A DNA stretch of 64,000 nucleotides from Trametopsis cervina (taxonomy: Eukaryota; Basidiomycota; Agaricomycetes; Polyporales; Irpicaceae): assembly GCA_022385755.1 (NCBI GenBank), contig MU278380.1:167185-231184 (forward strand), given 5' to 3'. The position numbers were made by a program, and so were the translations under genes. This document shows positions 32,872-46,753 of this stretch, one piece after another (position 1 is the stretch's first letter; every line of letters begins with the position of its first letter). The notes under the pieces were generated by a model that saw nothing but the letters and a program-made list of their open reading frames with translations, was not told where the DNA came from and searched no databases.

Positions 32872-35233
32872 TCAATGGTGTATTGACCTCACTTTCTCTC
32901 CCTCAGAATGCCTAGCTTCCACATCAACGACCTCGACGTCGTCATCGTCATCATCGTCAAGCGGGTCTTCCTGTGGTAATATCTGGTTCAACACAGCCGC
33001 GACGACGCCTGCGACCAAAACTAAAAGAGAACAAGCGTGAGTGTGAATGAGGGTCGGAGTCTCGCGGTAGGATGGGAGGCTTACATGGTGTACTCAGAAT
33101 GATCGTGATAGAGTCAAACAGGCCCTGGAGGCCTTTATTCGGATGATTCACGCCGTCGAACAGGTGTGTAAATATACCGGGGACGAGGAGGTCGCCCACG
33201 CCGAACGAGAGCGCGGCGGCGAGGACGAACCGGTCTCGACGGGTGAATCGCGTGTAGCCGACGACTCGGATGCCTGAGACTGCGACGGAGGCGAAGAGGA
33301 AGGTCGTCACGCCTCCGAGGACCGGGTTGGGGACTGGTAGATAGTGAAAGTCGTGATTAGAGCTGTCCAGCTATTTTGGTGAAGGATAGAGCACATACTG
33401 GCAAGGAATACACCGGAGATCTTGCCCAATACACCGAATAGAATCAGGAACATGCAGCAGAAGCGGCCGGCCTGGCGATTTGCACAGCGCGTGATGGCTA
33501 TGACACCGTTGTTCTAATACGTTGTTTATTAGCCATGCTCGCAGCAACAACATTTCGAGAGGGGGTATTTACCTGTGCGAATATCGATAACGGAGTAACA
33601 GTGAAGAGGGCAGAGAGGAACCCGCCGAGGCCGTCACTCTACAGGTTCTCGTTGAGCATGCAAAAGGTGTTGAGTCTTAGGAACGTACCAAGACACCGCC
33701 CTGAATACGGGAATCGAATTCCTCACCGTCCACTGGGACGCGAGATACTTCAGAGGATGCGGTGATATCACCGATAGCTTCCATGGCCAAAGAGACTGCA
33801 AACACAATCAACTATACGACACGCTAGAGACATCTGTTCAAACTCACTGTACACGGCCAACATAGGCAGAATAGCCGGCGGATATACGCGAATCTTGAAG
33901 GTATGTACCCACAGGAACGTAATAGGAGGCGCAGAAGTGATGCTGCTTCCGTCAATGTACCCCGCAGCACCCGCCACGATGCATCCGACAGCGAGTCCGA
34001 CGATGATAGAGATGTTCTTGAGGAACGGGGAACCGAACAGTTCGGTAAGGATAATTGAGACGAATGAGAGGAAACCGAGGCCGATGAACTCTGGGGATCC
34101 CCATCTGTGTGTACGTGCGATGAGGGTAATGCGAGATGATATGATATGGAAGTACACACGGGAGCGGGCGAGGCGCGAATATGGTCGGGCATAGCTCGAA
34201 GATCCCAGAGGTTGGGCGGCCTGCGCAGTCGTTGGATCCTCCGCCCCAGTTGGGGATACCGGACGAGCCTATAAGGGAGGCTCCAATCATGAGGATGACA
34301 GTGCCTATAGCGTCGTTATTAGGAATGGGACATCCTAAGATCATATGGAGGAAGATTACGCACCGGTGACCATTGGAGGGAAAATCTTCTGTAGTGCGCG
34401 TGGCGATATAAACGACAGGAAGATTTCAAGGAAGGAACATATCAATGAGGTGCCTGCGCGATCGCGAGTTAGCATGAGAGCTGGAGGAGTGGCGGTGAAC
34501 GCACCTAAAACCATCCCGTACGCGTCTGGGCATGATCCTCGCGTGACTGTACCATCAGCCGCGGTAGTTGATGGGCATGTCCCGTCCGCGTACATAGCGT
34601 TGAAAATCTGTAGACATGAAATTAATAACGCATTGGAATACAGTGTTTATTGGCACGTACGGCGTTCGCGGTGCTCAGTGTGGCAAAGCTGGTGCCGACT
34701 ACACTGATCAAGCCCGTCCCGAGGTAGTAATTCCGGAACAGCCGTATTCTTGACATTTGAACGAGACTCAATATACCTGTTTGTATTCATTGCAGTTGGT
34801 GATCGAAGTTAGTGGTATACTTGGTATTCCAAGAGGCACAAGACTCACCACAGCCAATGAGAGACGCGGAAATCAAGTAGGAGGACGTTTCGGAGTCAAG
34901 ATTCAGCGCACTCGCGAAGATGATCGGTGGGGTTATTAGCCCAGCAAGCATAGCAAGAGCATGCTGAAGGCCGCAAGTGAGAGCAAGAAGTAGGGGTAGG
35001 TCGGACTCCAGAGCATAGAATGGAGGCATCGTCCGTTTCTTCTTCCCCCCCACAGCAAACGGCAATGTTGGCATGCATAGCCATGCATAATCGTAGTCGC
35101 CCAACCAGCCCTCCTTTGTGGTCAACTTGTGTGTTATTCTTCCTGCTCTCGAACGCAAGCCGCCCGCACGGCGGTCCACAGAGGGTGACTCGGTTCGCGC
35201 CGGTTGGTCCTTGGTGATTGAATGGTCGGACAT
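32872..35233 (-). CDS. Purine (uric acid-xanthine) permease, NCS2/NAT family
   Basis: Eleven exons (35233-34849, 34776-34661, 34607-34505, 34453-34364, 34304-34160, 34104-33848, 33795-33689, 33638-33573, 33513-33399, 33333-33085, 33020-32872) give 593 residues in frame. The family moves purine bases with protons across the plasma membrane, as UapA and UapC do in Aspergillus. The NAT signature reads QNNGVIAITRCANRQAG and is split after its first residue by an intron. Other marks are LTCGLQHALAMLAGLITPP in helix 1, and GTSFATLSTAN. About 14 helices are expected. The tail is acidic (seven Asp in a row followed by VEVVDVE), unlike typical UapA tails. Neighbours do not suggest a pathway, but secreted RNase upstream could supply purines (inference). 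Confidence 0.93.
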
Positions 35234-35802
35234 GGTTGTACAGGGTCCCGGGCGTTATAGAATCCTGAGCGACTTCGCGGGAAAGGTCGTTACTTCAGAC
35301 CAGATGGTCGACGTCGGCGAAGAAGATGTCGTCGCCAGCGCATTATGCTTATAAAAAGGTCGGCTAAGAACTTGTTATCGCTCCAGGTACCACCAGCAGA
35401 CGCTCGTTATCTTTGAGTGGCGGGAGAAGATAAATGAGTTAGGCTGGACTGCACTATTTGACTGCCTTGAACCGATTGTGAGGTCTTTTTGGTGTGCTGG
35501 GCCTCGCTAGCGAATAGATACGAGAAGTACTAGACCTTAATCCAGTGGGCAGCTTGTTCCGCTACTATAACTCGGACCACCAGTGAGTGGAAGTGGGCAG
35601 ATTGTCCAATGTTAACTTCCTGCACGAAGATAAGGTCATGTGCGAGGACACGGGCACGTGATAGACGCGTTAATGTTTAGCGCACCTTTAGCGCGGGAGG
35701 AAAGTGAAAAGGATTAAACAATATACATAGCGATACAGCAGAGAAGACATCGTACAAAACGCAGAGTCAGATGATCAATAAACCTGTGAATGCCACAAGC
35801 AC
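35234..35802. other. Promoter of the purine permease and 3' flank of the deacetylase
   Basis: Both neighbours are on the minus strand, so this 569-bp gap holds the terminator region of the deacetylase end at 35803 only on its low side and mainly the permease promoter. I see no further gene. Confidence 0.35.
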
Positions 35803-37804
35803 TCAGCTCTCACCCTCCTCCTCATCGACTTCCATCTCTTCATCCGGTTCTGATATGTCGTGGTCAACGCCGTGGCCTCCATTTTCCATCACATCAGCTA
35901 CGCTGACAGGCATTGCCAAACCGTCGAAGCGCACCAGCACGCGTTGTAGCCGATCGTCCCATCGCGCAGCACTCTGGAAAAATCGCCGACGAGTGGATCC
36001 AGTTTTGGGAGGAGCATGTGGTTCAGAACTCTGCCACCCACAGCCAGAGTCGTGGAACTCGCCATTCTCAGCGCGTGGAACACTGAGAAGTTGATTCGTC
36101 ACGATACTCATGCGCTGCTTGCCTGAGCGAATTCTGCGTGATGTTCTGTTCACGCGTCTGCTCCCCGACGAATCATCAGAATCAGAGTCTGCCTCGTCTG
36201 AGTCTTCTGACCCCTCAAGCTCCAGCAAAGTGTTCGTGACTCTCATGTGCTCTGTGAAAAAAGAATATCAATCCGAGATCGCCATTTCCACCCATCGCAT
36301 ACCGACGCACGAGCTAGCTTCTCGTCGAGATGATCTGTCTGCAGCTCTCTAGAAGAGAATCCCAAATGCTCTCCAAGACTCTCGTCAGGTACATCTTGGA
36401 GACCAACTGACGGCGCTGGCCTTAATTCCGATAGATGTATGAGCGCTGTCTCACTGCAGGTAAATCAATGTAAGGACACGCTGCTGCTGCGCAACCGGAG
36501 TAGGTAAATCTGCTATGTACGTACCGTATCTTATCCAAGGATCCATCTTTGATATTCAGGTCCTCCATATTGTTCTTGACCACCTCAAGACGATACCTGG
36601 GTCCAAACCATTCGAAATATTCATTCCATGGCATATTCGGATCGATCTCTTCCTCGATTCCAAGTGCACAGGCCGTCTCGTATGCCCATGTCCTGCCGAC
36701 GTTCTTTACTGTGTATCCCCCTCCGCCAAGTAGCATGAGCGGAACTCCAAGCTTTCGTACGAATTTGACGCAATTTGCGTGGCCGTTCATGGTTATGTTG
36801 AAGCACCCCAACTTGTCGCCAGCTAATGAATCTGCGCCACATTGCAGCACGATGGCGGAAGGTTGGAACACTTCGTTGATCTTGGATATGACGGGTTCAA
36901 AAACGCTCTGGTATGCTTCGTCCGTGATTCCGTCTTTGAGCGGGACATTCACAGCGTATCCCTTACCCTTCCCTCGGCCTCGGTCCTCTTGGGTTCCAGT
37001 TCCAGGAAAGTACTCGCCGAATTTGTGGAATGAACATGTCATCACCCTGTCTGTCGTGTAAAAAGCTTCCTCAACACCGTCACCATGATGGCAGTCTATG
37101 TCGATATACAGAACTCGAGGGAAGTAGCGGAGAAGTTCAAGGATACCGAGGACAATATCGTTGATGTAGCAGAACCCAGAGGCTTCGCGTTTCTTCGCAT
37201 GATGTAGGCCGCCAGCCCAGTTTATAGCGATGTCCGCAGCACCTGATGTGAGACGATGTGCAGCCTCTGAGAGATAGTGTAAGCTAGTGCATTACTTGTT
37301 ATGACGCCAGAACGCACCCATAGAGCCGCCGGCAGACAGGGAGCAAAAGTCAAACACTCCGTCGAAAGCAGGATTGTCGTCGCCCACCAAGACTATGCTT
37401 ATGAGTGACACGCGTGTACGAGAACATAGTGTACTCACAACGTGTTCCATGGTACGTCAGCTCCTCTACCGTCTCCGGAGTAACCCTTGATAGAAAGTGC
37501 ACGTATTCATCGGTGTGGAAGCGGGTCATTTCTTCAGCAGTGGCACGCCGCGCTCTCTACACCTCTCAGTTGGAGTTTATTGCCCCATACAGCATATTGA
37601 ACATACCAAGACATGCATCTTGTCCAACATTCCATAGGCGGAAACCAGTTCGTGCGTGATGCGCATTCTCTGTGGCTTCATGGGATGTCCGAGTCCATAG
37701 GTAAATGCACCAACTTCGGCTATAAACGAGGTTACGTGGGTACAATAGATAAAGCTGATTCAATGCGTACGGTCATGATAGTAAGCAACACGTCTATGAG
37801 ACAT
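35803..37804 (-). CDS. HOS2: Class I histone deacetylase, Hos2/HDAC3 type
   Basis: Seven exons (37804-37771, 37719-37607, 37556-37439, 37392-37318, 37266-36525, 36453-36303, 36249-35803) encode 559 residues. This zinc-dependent enzyme removes acetyl groups from histone tails and works in the Set3-type corepressor complex. It starts [11 protein letters not shown], then [22 protein letters not shown]. Catalytic residues are in [16 protein letters not shown] and in [15 protein letters not shown] (zinc ligands), with the Gly loop [11 protein letters not shown]. The sequence [20 protein letters not shown] is of the Hos2/HDAC3 branch rather than Rpd3. The C-terminal ~150 residues are extended, with an acidic Asp/Ser/Glu patch and basic [16 protein letters not shown], longer than yeast Hos2. 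The first coding exon is only 34 nt. Confidence 0.93.
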
Positions 37805-40800
37805 GGTGTAGAAGGGATTGGTGGGTGTAGCAGTAGTAGGCGGTCCACTGAGCGTCGTGAGCGATGATCAGTTTCCAGCGGCCCGCTTGTACGCGCGCTC
37901 CTAGAGCATCTCCCGAACTTCCCAATATGGCATAGTAGCATGTTCGTCTCTTGCCAGCTACATCGACGACGAGTGCTGTTGGCGACTACAACACTCACAT
38001 CTGGCGATCCATGGTCAGGAAGAACCACTGAGGCCCGCATTGAACCTCTTCTTTTCCTTCCTGGACCGCTAATCTTCGGTGGAATGTGCCCTCGGATGTC
38101 TCAGTGAACACTCCCGGCCACAAAGGCGCGGTTGGGCAGATGTAAGGCGATAGTGTTTTATTTCATTTTCTGCACCACTGACCTAGGAGTCCACCTTATC
38201 TACAGGTTCTTGTACAGTCTTTATGCCCGCAATTAACAGGGGGTTGAAGCCACTCCGTAGCAGGACGCTGCACATTCTCAGCAAGCCCTGACACTCTCAG
38301 ATGTCTCTCAATCGATATCCCATACCTCTGGTGGGCTCGAAAAGTGTTAGCAGCTCTCACACACAACCGGAGACATGCTCGTCTCCGCCACGCCTCTATC
38401 AAGACCGAGGTTGGCCAGAAACACCGCCCAAGCGTCGCTCAGCCACCATCAACGGTGTGCCATGTCTGACAGTCTGTGTACATGACCTTGCTGGATATAT
38501 ATCTGACGCTTCGCTCTTGTCGACAGTCAGTCAAATAAATCAGCTTTAACGCTGTTTGCCGCGGCCATTTTTCAATGGAGTGCGTCGTATCAATGGGGCT
38601 GTTGCCGGTCAGAATATGCCCCGAAAGACAGCGAGCTCTACGCTCGTCCAGACCTGTCGATGCACAATCACTGCTATCAAGCGGATAAATGCCGCAGTCA
38701 TAGCCTCACTGACGACATAGACGTCTAGGCAAACCTTGCCCCCAGTTCTGCATGTTGAACCATTGCGAGGAACGGTGTTGTGTCTATGTTTAGGGCCTCC
38801 GTGCCAAGTGCCAAGCAGAGTGGGGACAAGAACGATAAGACCAAGGTGAGTAATGTCTCCGACCCGCATAGTATAACCTCCTGGTGTCTCCTTTTGTTCG
38901 CTGGAGAGCTCGTCTTAGAAACCTTGTTCCGTAGTCACTAGTAGATATCATTGATCCAAGCTAAAGTATAATGGCTCCGTTTGGCCGAGAGGTTCGGGGT
39001 GCTCCCAAGCCTGAGGTAGGCATTCTACATCTCCGGGAGTTACGGAAATGTCTCGTGACAATAATCATAATCTCCTCGTATTACGACAGACTAGCTATGC
39101 CGTAAATTCGTGAGTAACATCCGCACCGAAACCCACTTTACGATCCTGCGATCCATATCTGGGAGACATTGACCATAACGAACCGCGGTCTCCGTTAAAT
39201 GTCTGTAAGCTGTAACCATGCAGTGGTGTCTTCTGTACTGTACAGGTTCGATCGTTCTCAGGTGTCCGTCCAGGTCCGTGCTTCTAGTGGGGGGAAGAGA
39301 CCGGCGACATATTTTTGTTGCCTGCCTGTCACCATTCATGCTTCATGCCGCGATGGATTAGACCCGTTTACCCGACGACGAACGCAAACCTTATCATTTG
39401 TGATGGCTGTATAATGCGAATCCGACAAAGAAAACGCTAGTGTGTGAATCTCGAGAGTCATCCTGGCGTTACTGCGTTAGACTGTCGTCGTTTTTCAAAC
39501 GCATTGCGGCTCGGGCCATGCCCATGCGCTGATTGAAAGCTGCCAAATTAATTGTGTATGTCACCAGTGCGTGATGCGAAATGCATATTAAAATCTGTGT
39601 ACCTGAGAAAACTTCTTTAGTGGGTCATTGTGTACACACAAAACTTTGCAATCCTCTGTTCGATTGTCCGTGGTCTACAGGACGCAATAGCATGACCCAT
39701 TAACAAAGCTCCACCGAGCTCGAAACTCAGTGAATAGGCATCGGCGGAGATGCGTACACTGCAGTCCTCGCTGCCCGGGATGATGCACAACGTTGTGCCT
39801 ATGCAGACATCGAGACTAACCTCTAATATACTGTAGGTCCCTATATAGGGGATTATGCCAGCACATCGATAGCGTGACTAGGCTCGTCTGGCGGCTCATT
39901 CCGTCGGGAACCAGATGGTCATCCCTTGCTATGCCAAGACGCTCAACGACGTGCCGCCATGACCGTCGGGCATCACAGTACCTGGCGGTCCGTTTGGTCC
40001 CCATTTTGTTGTTGTCCAGCCTTGAAACAAGGCCGAAGTCCCTGGACGTGTACCTCGCCACCTGCTCCCCGAGGGCGATGCCTAAATCTGGTTGTCCGGG
40101 CAGACAATCTGCGAACGTCCGTGGCTACGCATTTATGCGCCACACGCAGTCTCAAGACTTGGCACACCAAAAAAAAAAAGACAGCGCTACCACATGGTCC
40201 GGTCTGCCTGCCTTGACACAGTTCGGGAGAGTCGGTCGCGTACACACGTCGGGAAGCACAGGATCGAACGTGGCTTGTTAATCTTTCTTGTCATGTTCGA
40301 GATCCAGCCGCACAAAGCGCAACGGCCCTCGCCACTTGTCTCTTTTAGACTGCTCGAGGTCAATAGCATCAAGCCTCGATAAATGTGATGGTCGACTCAG
40401 CACTCTAAGCATAACGTAAAATGGGGGAGAACGCTGTGGGTTCTTTACTCTGTCTCGCCCCCCGGCAAGATGCGGTCGCCTGGACTCGCAGACACGGCGT
40501 GGTCGTCCCGACCTCTGTTGGACAGGACGACGGGAATTGCGACGATGAGATTGGCGGGCGATACAAGCATGTAGATGCCTAAGCCAAGACATACATCGGT
40601 CAGCTTTCGAGCGGTTCCATAATAAAATTGAAAGGGTTACCTAACGGTGTGCGCTTGAATGTACACTAGAGCAGAACGCCGGGGAAGGAGGATACCTACA
40701 TTTACGGGATCACAAAGTAGGCGACCTGACTCATTCAGGAAGACAAAAGAGAGCGGGCTTGATGGGATATGCTCGAATTTGCACGGTGGCGATGATCCAA

Positions 40801-43800
40801 TAAAACGTTGTTGTCGCCCGACGCGCCATGAAGAGGAGAGCCGCGAACCACGCGAAAGAAGGATATCATGTGGGGACTGCGCAACGCAGAAATCAGAGAT
40901 AACGGTGGGTTCTCTGTCGTATCACGAGCTTCAACGCTCCGTCGCTTGCATTTAGTTCGTTTACGATGACGCTCACCAGCCTCTCACACGTCTTGCACGA
41001 CTTCTATTTCGTCTAACAGAATATTACTGTGGGAAACAGCGCCATAAACGAGTGAGAACGCACGTCGAACATGGCTAGCGAAGCACCCACATTATGACAC
41101 ACCATGGGGCGCAAGACGCGTCGTGAAAATTGTCTGAAACGATGCCGGCAACGTCCTCGTTCTCGTCAGCATCGCCGTCCAGCACGGTGCGAATTTCTTC
41201 GCGTCGATTACTCCTCATAGCGTGCTTCGTCAGAGCCACTCGAATTGTCCGGACATCTGTCGGGGCGTCTTCGGCGACAACGCACCAACTCGTATGCCGC
41301 ATGTGAACATGGGAGCGATCAAATACTAGTGTGTGCTATGCCATGGATGCAACGATACAACCAGTGGGTACGCCGATCTGTTCAATCATGAGTTGCCAGT
41401 TGACAGAATGAGGTGCATCAGGCACCTCCTGGCAGGGTGGACGGGTGTACTAGGCTCCGTCAGTTGAGGCCGGCAAACAAAGATGTGAACCCTGAAAGAC
41501 GAAGACTCAAACCGAACTCGATGTGGCCGTAGGACAATGGACCTTTCAGCGGGAGGCGGTCTGATCTGAGGTGTTCTCGCATGATCACGATGGTTGCTCC
41601 AATGCGGATCCTACAAATGCAATAGATACGCATTCATTGTGGGAGTGGGAGAGTAGTGGGAGACGGACGTATTCAACAGATAGTCCCAGCAAGGAAATAT
41701 GACCAACTTACCCATTGCGAACAAACGACGGTGCTTTGTACTCCGGTTAGCGCGGGATTCACACATCAGCCCCGTCCAATCTCGCTAGCTCTCGAGAGGG
41801 GGGCGAGACGTAGAAATCTGGGGTAAACGTCAATACGACGACGAGTCTGACGACAGTCGACCTAGCCACAACGAGACTCATGCTCACCTTTATCGATTAG
41901 CGTGCATGCGCACTCGCAGTTATCGAGCCTCCCATACTGTAGCACGAAGCACGGCGGGGAGGACGAGTAAGTGCGGGTACCTAACGGCTAGCCGAACGAA
42001 TCAGAGAGTCTGCAAGCCCCAGATAGTGGCTGTGGCAAAGCCAATGATGATCCCCTGGGACGCGGGCAGTAGGAACGAGCGACGATAATGCGCTCATTGC
42101 TCTGCCATTTCTTTGGCACATTACAGGTATTGTTGAGTGATTGATGGGATGCTGAGAACACGGTAGGGTGGTCGGTGAGCTTGCGAGCTCTAGCGTAGCT
42201 GACGAACATGTAGACGAACGTTCCTAGGATAAATGGGGCTAGGTGATACGGAGGTACAGTCGCTCGGACATCGGGGAGGAGCAGTTCTGCGATGCTGAGC
42301 TGTTGCCCACTTTCAGCCTGTATGAAATTGCGGCACAAAAACACTCTTTTCGTGTGTGGCCTTGATATCTTGCGATGCCATTTCTGGAAGAATGGAACGA
42401 GCCTGGGGCGTATGTCGATGTGGTCGAGATGGTACGTGGGTGTACAGGGTGCTGTAGGCGGCAGACCAAGATCATCCCTCACGAGGTTCACGGCACAACA
42501 CGTGGGGTGGCTCTGCGGGTCGGGCGCTTCACGACACTTACCGTGAAACTATGCACATCTAGATCTATAACGACGATGTTACTTTCACGACTGGCTTTCA
42601 GTATCTCCGCAGGGTCTTTATTCCAGCTCAGATCGACTAGGCTACAAGATCCAGAAAGCCGTATATCCATGGAGGTTTCCGGCGAGCGAGGAGGACACCG
42701 CCCCGCGGCTAGAGTCTGGCAAAGAAGGATCGAGCGTAGCCAATGCTAGCGTTGTGGAATCTTTGACGAACCCCGAGGCCTTCGAGAGATGGAAAAGACG
42801 ATAACATGACGCTCTGAGACGGCGCCCGCAACGTCGCACTTAAGGAGGTGAGTTACATTTACATAATCTACTATCTCCAAGCTCCTTGCAATGTCGCCGG
42901 TTTGCAGGTACAGGATTATCGATATACAGCGCATCTGCTAGGTGCCTGCAGGCTATTGCGATGCTGCAGGCTCCGCGCGTATAGGATTATAATCGATATA
43001 CAACGCATCTTTGTTCATCACGAAGACTTCCTCCGATGCCGGTATTTGACGTCTTCGACGCGTATATCTAGCTACGGTCTCCCAAAGCAATGCGGAACCT
43101 CAGTACCAATCTTCCAGCTCATTTCTGTCCTTCGTTTGCCTTGAAATAACGCGAGCCGAGTGGCGGAGCCGGGCGCGTACGGGTTCTCACGACGGCTGAT
43201 CCGTGGTGCGCGTGGTCTCCCCCTCCTCATTGAAGGTCGCCAGTTGCGGAAGCGATATCTCAGACCATTCTTGCAAAGTCTTGTGAGCAGCGGTGGTTTT
43301 TCGTTGACGGAGGCAAACCCCGAACGCTGGGGAAAGCAGCGATCACGAGCCATCCGCCGGCTCAAGACATGCACTACGATCACACTGATGACATCGAATG
43401 GAGAACTAACGTCGCGTCGAGCCCCAAGGCCCCCAGCGCAGACAACTTGCGACATGCCCTCAGCACCCGAACATGCGCTATCGCCGGGGCAGGTTGCCGC
43501 GCGGTGTCAAGTGCTCCAATGCGCTAACGGTGATGCTCACGGACGAGGCCAGCACGAGACACGGCGTGGCACGCTCCTCTGGGAGCATCGACGGTGGTGA
43601 TGAGCTATTGATTCCACACAGACATTGCCATTGGGACAGCGCGATGATACATTTCCCACCAGCCCGGTCGTCGGAGAATATTACACGAGCTTGTGATAGG
43701 TCTCCCGCGTAGCAACCGGGGGTCGTCCTGCGGGCCGTCGCGTCTCCCTTGGACTGAGCGAGGATGATGCTCGTGCACGCCCGACCGCCAGGGAATAATA

Positions 43801-44706
43801 ATGTGTGGCTAGTGTAGTGTTGTTGTGCTGCGTGTGCGAGCGGAAGTATATCTGCTATATCTGCCAGGGCCGTGGAAGGCACGGGGGAGTGGCGCTGTGG
43901 TTGGGGGCTTCGGAAGCGGGTTCTAATTTGCTTCAATCTGAGATCTAAAATAGTGTTGCTGTATTTTCCCGAGAGAAGCGGCGTGAACATCTGCGAGGAT
44001 GAGTAAGGGTCCTGGGCACATGAAGACGCACTTCATTGACGAGATACAGCGTCTCGAGGCTGATATGAAAAACACACCCGCCAGTCGTGGCCTGCCACAG
44101 CCGCCCGCACATTGTAACTGCCTCCTGCGCACCGCGGCGTATTGCCGTTGAGCCTCTGCCGTTGCACGCAGCGCACCGTCGGTCGGTGTGGACTCGCTGA
44201 GGCCGGATACGCGGTCGCACTTGTTTCAGGATGCAGGCGCCCGGAAAAGGGGAGGCGGAGTGAGGCGATAATTTTAAATGATGGCGGTTGCCGAATTGGT
44301 GCGATTGCAGGCCGAGAATGGTAGGTAGGTTATGTTGATATGCTGCGGGTGCGGTTGTGATGCAGTCGTAAATTCTCCCATCATTTGTTGTTGTCACCAT
44401 TTGCGGCTGCGCTCTCAGCATTAGAGCCTAGCGCGCTTTACGGAAAGAACCGTGCTGTGTGAGCTTCGTACGGAGGCAAGGCGGCCCAATCGCCTCTGAT
44501 TCTCCTCGCTATACTGCTTCTGGGCAACCTCCAAACTTTGCAAGATAAACTGGCGAATTCCCAGGTTCCGACCGATCTCAAATCTCTCAGACTTCTATAA
44601 GTCACTCGACATTGCCTCTTCGCCCTCCTCGACCCTTCTTATAACCGACCCTGTAGACATCCTTCTGTAGCAGCTTCCCTCCCCACATCCCACCAGAAGC
44701 GTCACA
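37805..44706. other. 6.9-kb gene-poor region
   Basis: Its first ~300 bp are the deacetylase promoter and the last ~300 bp (about 44400-44706) the zinc-finger gene promoter, where CTTATAAC occurs near 44640. Between these I find only short open stretches without recognisable domains. A minus-strand stretch near 42240-42670 has better amino-acid make-up than its surroundings (for example VVIDLDVHSFTV followed by GTAAGT), and may be a gene relic. No transposase or reverse transcriptase was recognised. Confidence 0.4.
42912..43010. repeat. Short imperfect direct repeat
   Basis: The block GGATTATCGATATACAGCGC at about 42913 recurs as GGATTATAATCGATATACAACGCATCT-like sequence at about 42984-43010, about 71 bp apart, with CTGCAGGCT repeats in between. 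It may be part of an old tandem duplication. Confidence 0.45.
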
Positions 44707-46753
44707 ATGGCTTCACATACCGACAGTCTCGTGGCCTCCCCTCGGCACGCGCAACGCTACGACGCGATGCCGCCCCCGCCCCCAACAGCCTCCAAGAAAA
44801 AATACTCGTGTACACTCTGCGCTCGAGGATTCACCACAAGCGGCCATCTCGCTCGGCACGCCAGAGTGCACACCGGTGAGCGCAACCACAAGTGTCCATT
44901 CCCCGGATGCGAGACAAAGTGCTCCAGGCAGGACAACCTTCAGCAACAGTGAGTCTTCATTTCCGACCTCTCTTTGTTCATCGCATCAGGTCTAGCGTTT
45001 TTCTGCGTGCGCCGCCGAGCGCTCGCAGCTCGTTGGGAAACTCCTTGGGCGTCTTGTGCCTGCCGTGCATTCGTCGGTGATACTCATAGCCCACCCATCC
45101 TCCGTGGTTCGTGGGGCGCATCCCAGGCGCAGTGCACGACACGCAAGACGTAGACGCCCCCACGAGCAGCTGAGACACGTCGCGACGCGGGGCATGGCTA
45201 CGAGACAAAGCCTGTTACCACCTGCGCCTTCTTTCTCTCGCTCTCCTGCGCACTAGCCTAATCTGATGACGTGTTTCTGATACAGCTATCGGATCCACAT
45301 GTCGCCCGGCTCGCGCAGAACGTCAGGTCAAGCCACCAGGTTGCATATGAACAAGCAGCAGCACGCCCTCCTGCAGAGGGGCTCCTCCCGCCGCAGGACA
45401 AAGTCGCCGCCACTGGCGTTGGTCAGTGAGGACCAGGCGGCACCCCCTCACAATCCTCATCGCCTCCCAGACTCGCGCGGTATGCAGCATATGATGCACC
45501 CTATCCCGTCGCCGCCAAATACCCCGCCCCCTCTCGTCGACTACCGCAGCTCGCAGTTGTCGCAGCCACCTGAGAGCATCTCCAGCCGCTCTTCGAGCCG
45601 TTCCTCTCCCGAGGCCTCATACCGCCACTCTCCGTACGCGTCTTCGAGCGCAGGGCACGCATCCACCCGGATCTCGCACTCCCCCGAAGCCGTGTACACC
45701 GCGCCCTCCCGTAGCGGCCACCTCAGCGCGCCATCGTACGCGCAGAGCAGCATGCGCACCTGGGAAAACTCCTCGATCGACAACCAGGAGCCCCGCCCGT
45801 CGCCGACTGAAGCTGGTGCCGGCTACACCTATCCTGGCCAGGTGCCCTCGCCCACATCTCCCCACTCGGCCCCGCACTCGCCGTACGGGTACCCCGGCCA
45901 TTATGGCATGCAGCAGCAGCAACAGCAGCATGGACATTCAGCCCAGCAGATTGCCGCGTCGCGAACGACTGGTGCGTCATTTTGTGCTCTCTCGAAACGT
46001 CGCTTCCCGTTTACTGACATCACGCCCATTCTTCCTTGACATATGTCATCAGTCGCGTCTATGAGAGACACCCCGCCGCCGCCCCTTATCCAGACTACGT
46101 CGTACAACCAAAGCTACCCGCCCAGCTCCGCTAACGCGCTCTATCCGCACGAATCTGCGAGCTCGCTGTCGCTGGCGACGTACAGCTCCTCCCAGGGCCG
46201 CGGGAATCACGACGCGCCCTCGCAGGTGCACCCGTCGAGCATCGCGCCGTCTTCCGTCCCGAGCTACGCCCATCACTATCATTCCGCTGCCGCCCAGCCT
46301 CTGCCGAGCTCGCATCATTATACCCCCCACGGCACGCCCTCGCATAGCCGACACAACTCGCCCCCGGTCGTCCTCGCGCCCATCCAGAGCGACCGCGTCG
46401 CGCGCGGCGCTGCGCAGGCTCTGCCTTCGCGCACCAGTGTCGTGCACTCGCAGGGCTCTTCCGGCGTCCAGCAGCCCCAGCTCACCTCGCAGCAGCAGTC
46501 GCAGCAGCACTCCAGCGTCCCTTCCTCGTACCCTCCTCATGTGCAGCAGCCTCAGCCGCACCACGCGCACGCTCAACAGCACGCTCAACAGCAGGGGCAG
46601 GGATATCCGTACTCAAGCTACTCAACCCTCCAGGTGAACGGTGCCAATCAGCACCATGATACCCAGCACCACGATGACTGGCGCTCCGAGTCGTATCAAA
46701 CCCAAAACGGTCGCCAGCCGCACTCGATGTCCTCAGGAGGGCTCGCGGTGTAA
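44707..46753 (+). CDS. C2H2 zinc-finger transcription factor, NRG1-like
   Basis: Three exons (44707-44948, 45286-45971, 46053-46753) encode 542 residues. Near the N-terminus are two adjacent C2H2 fingers: YSCTLCARGFTTSGHLARH and the next one, with CPFPGCETKCSRQDN; the second ends at the splice with HYRIH. The linker VHTGERNHKCPF is the usual finger linker. This pair with SRQDNLQQHYRIH is the Nrg1/Rgm1-type DNA-binding domain, known in yeast and pathogens as a repressor of filamentation and glucose-repressed genes. The remaining ~450 residues are Ser/Pro/Gln/His-rich, with poly-Gln, typical of a regulatory low-complexity region. Intron 1 is long (337 nt). The gene sits alone between two gene-poor gaps. 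Its targets are unknown. Confidence 0.88.

Noticed and set aside
41988..42491. A 167-residue minus-strand open frame as a gene
   Set aside because: Amino-acid make-up is mixed and no domain is recognisable; kept only as a possible relic in the gap description.
42375..42750. A Zn2Cys6 transcription factor from a Cys-rich stretch (RGCTGCCRR)
   Set aside because: Cys spacing does not fit the CX2CX6C pattern and no linker or dimerisation region follows.
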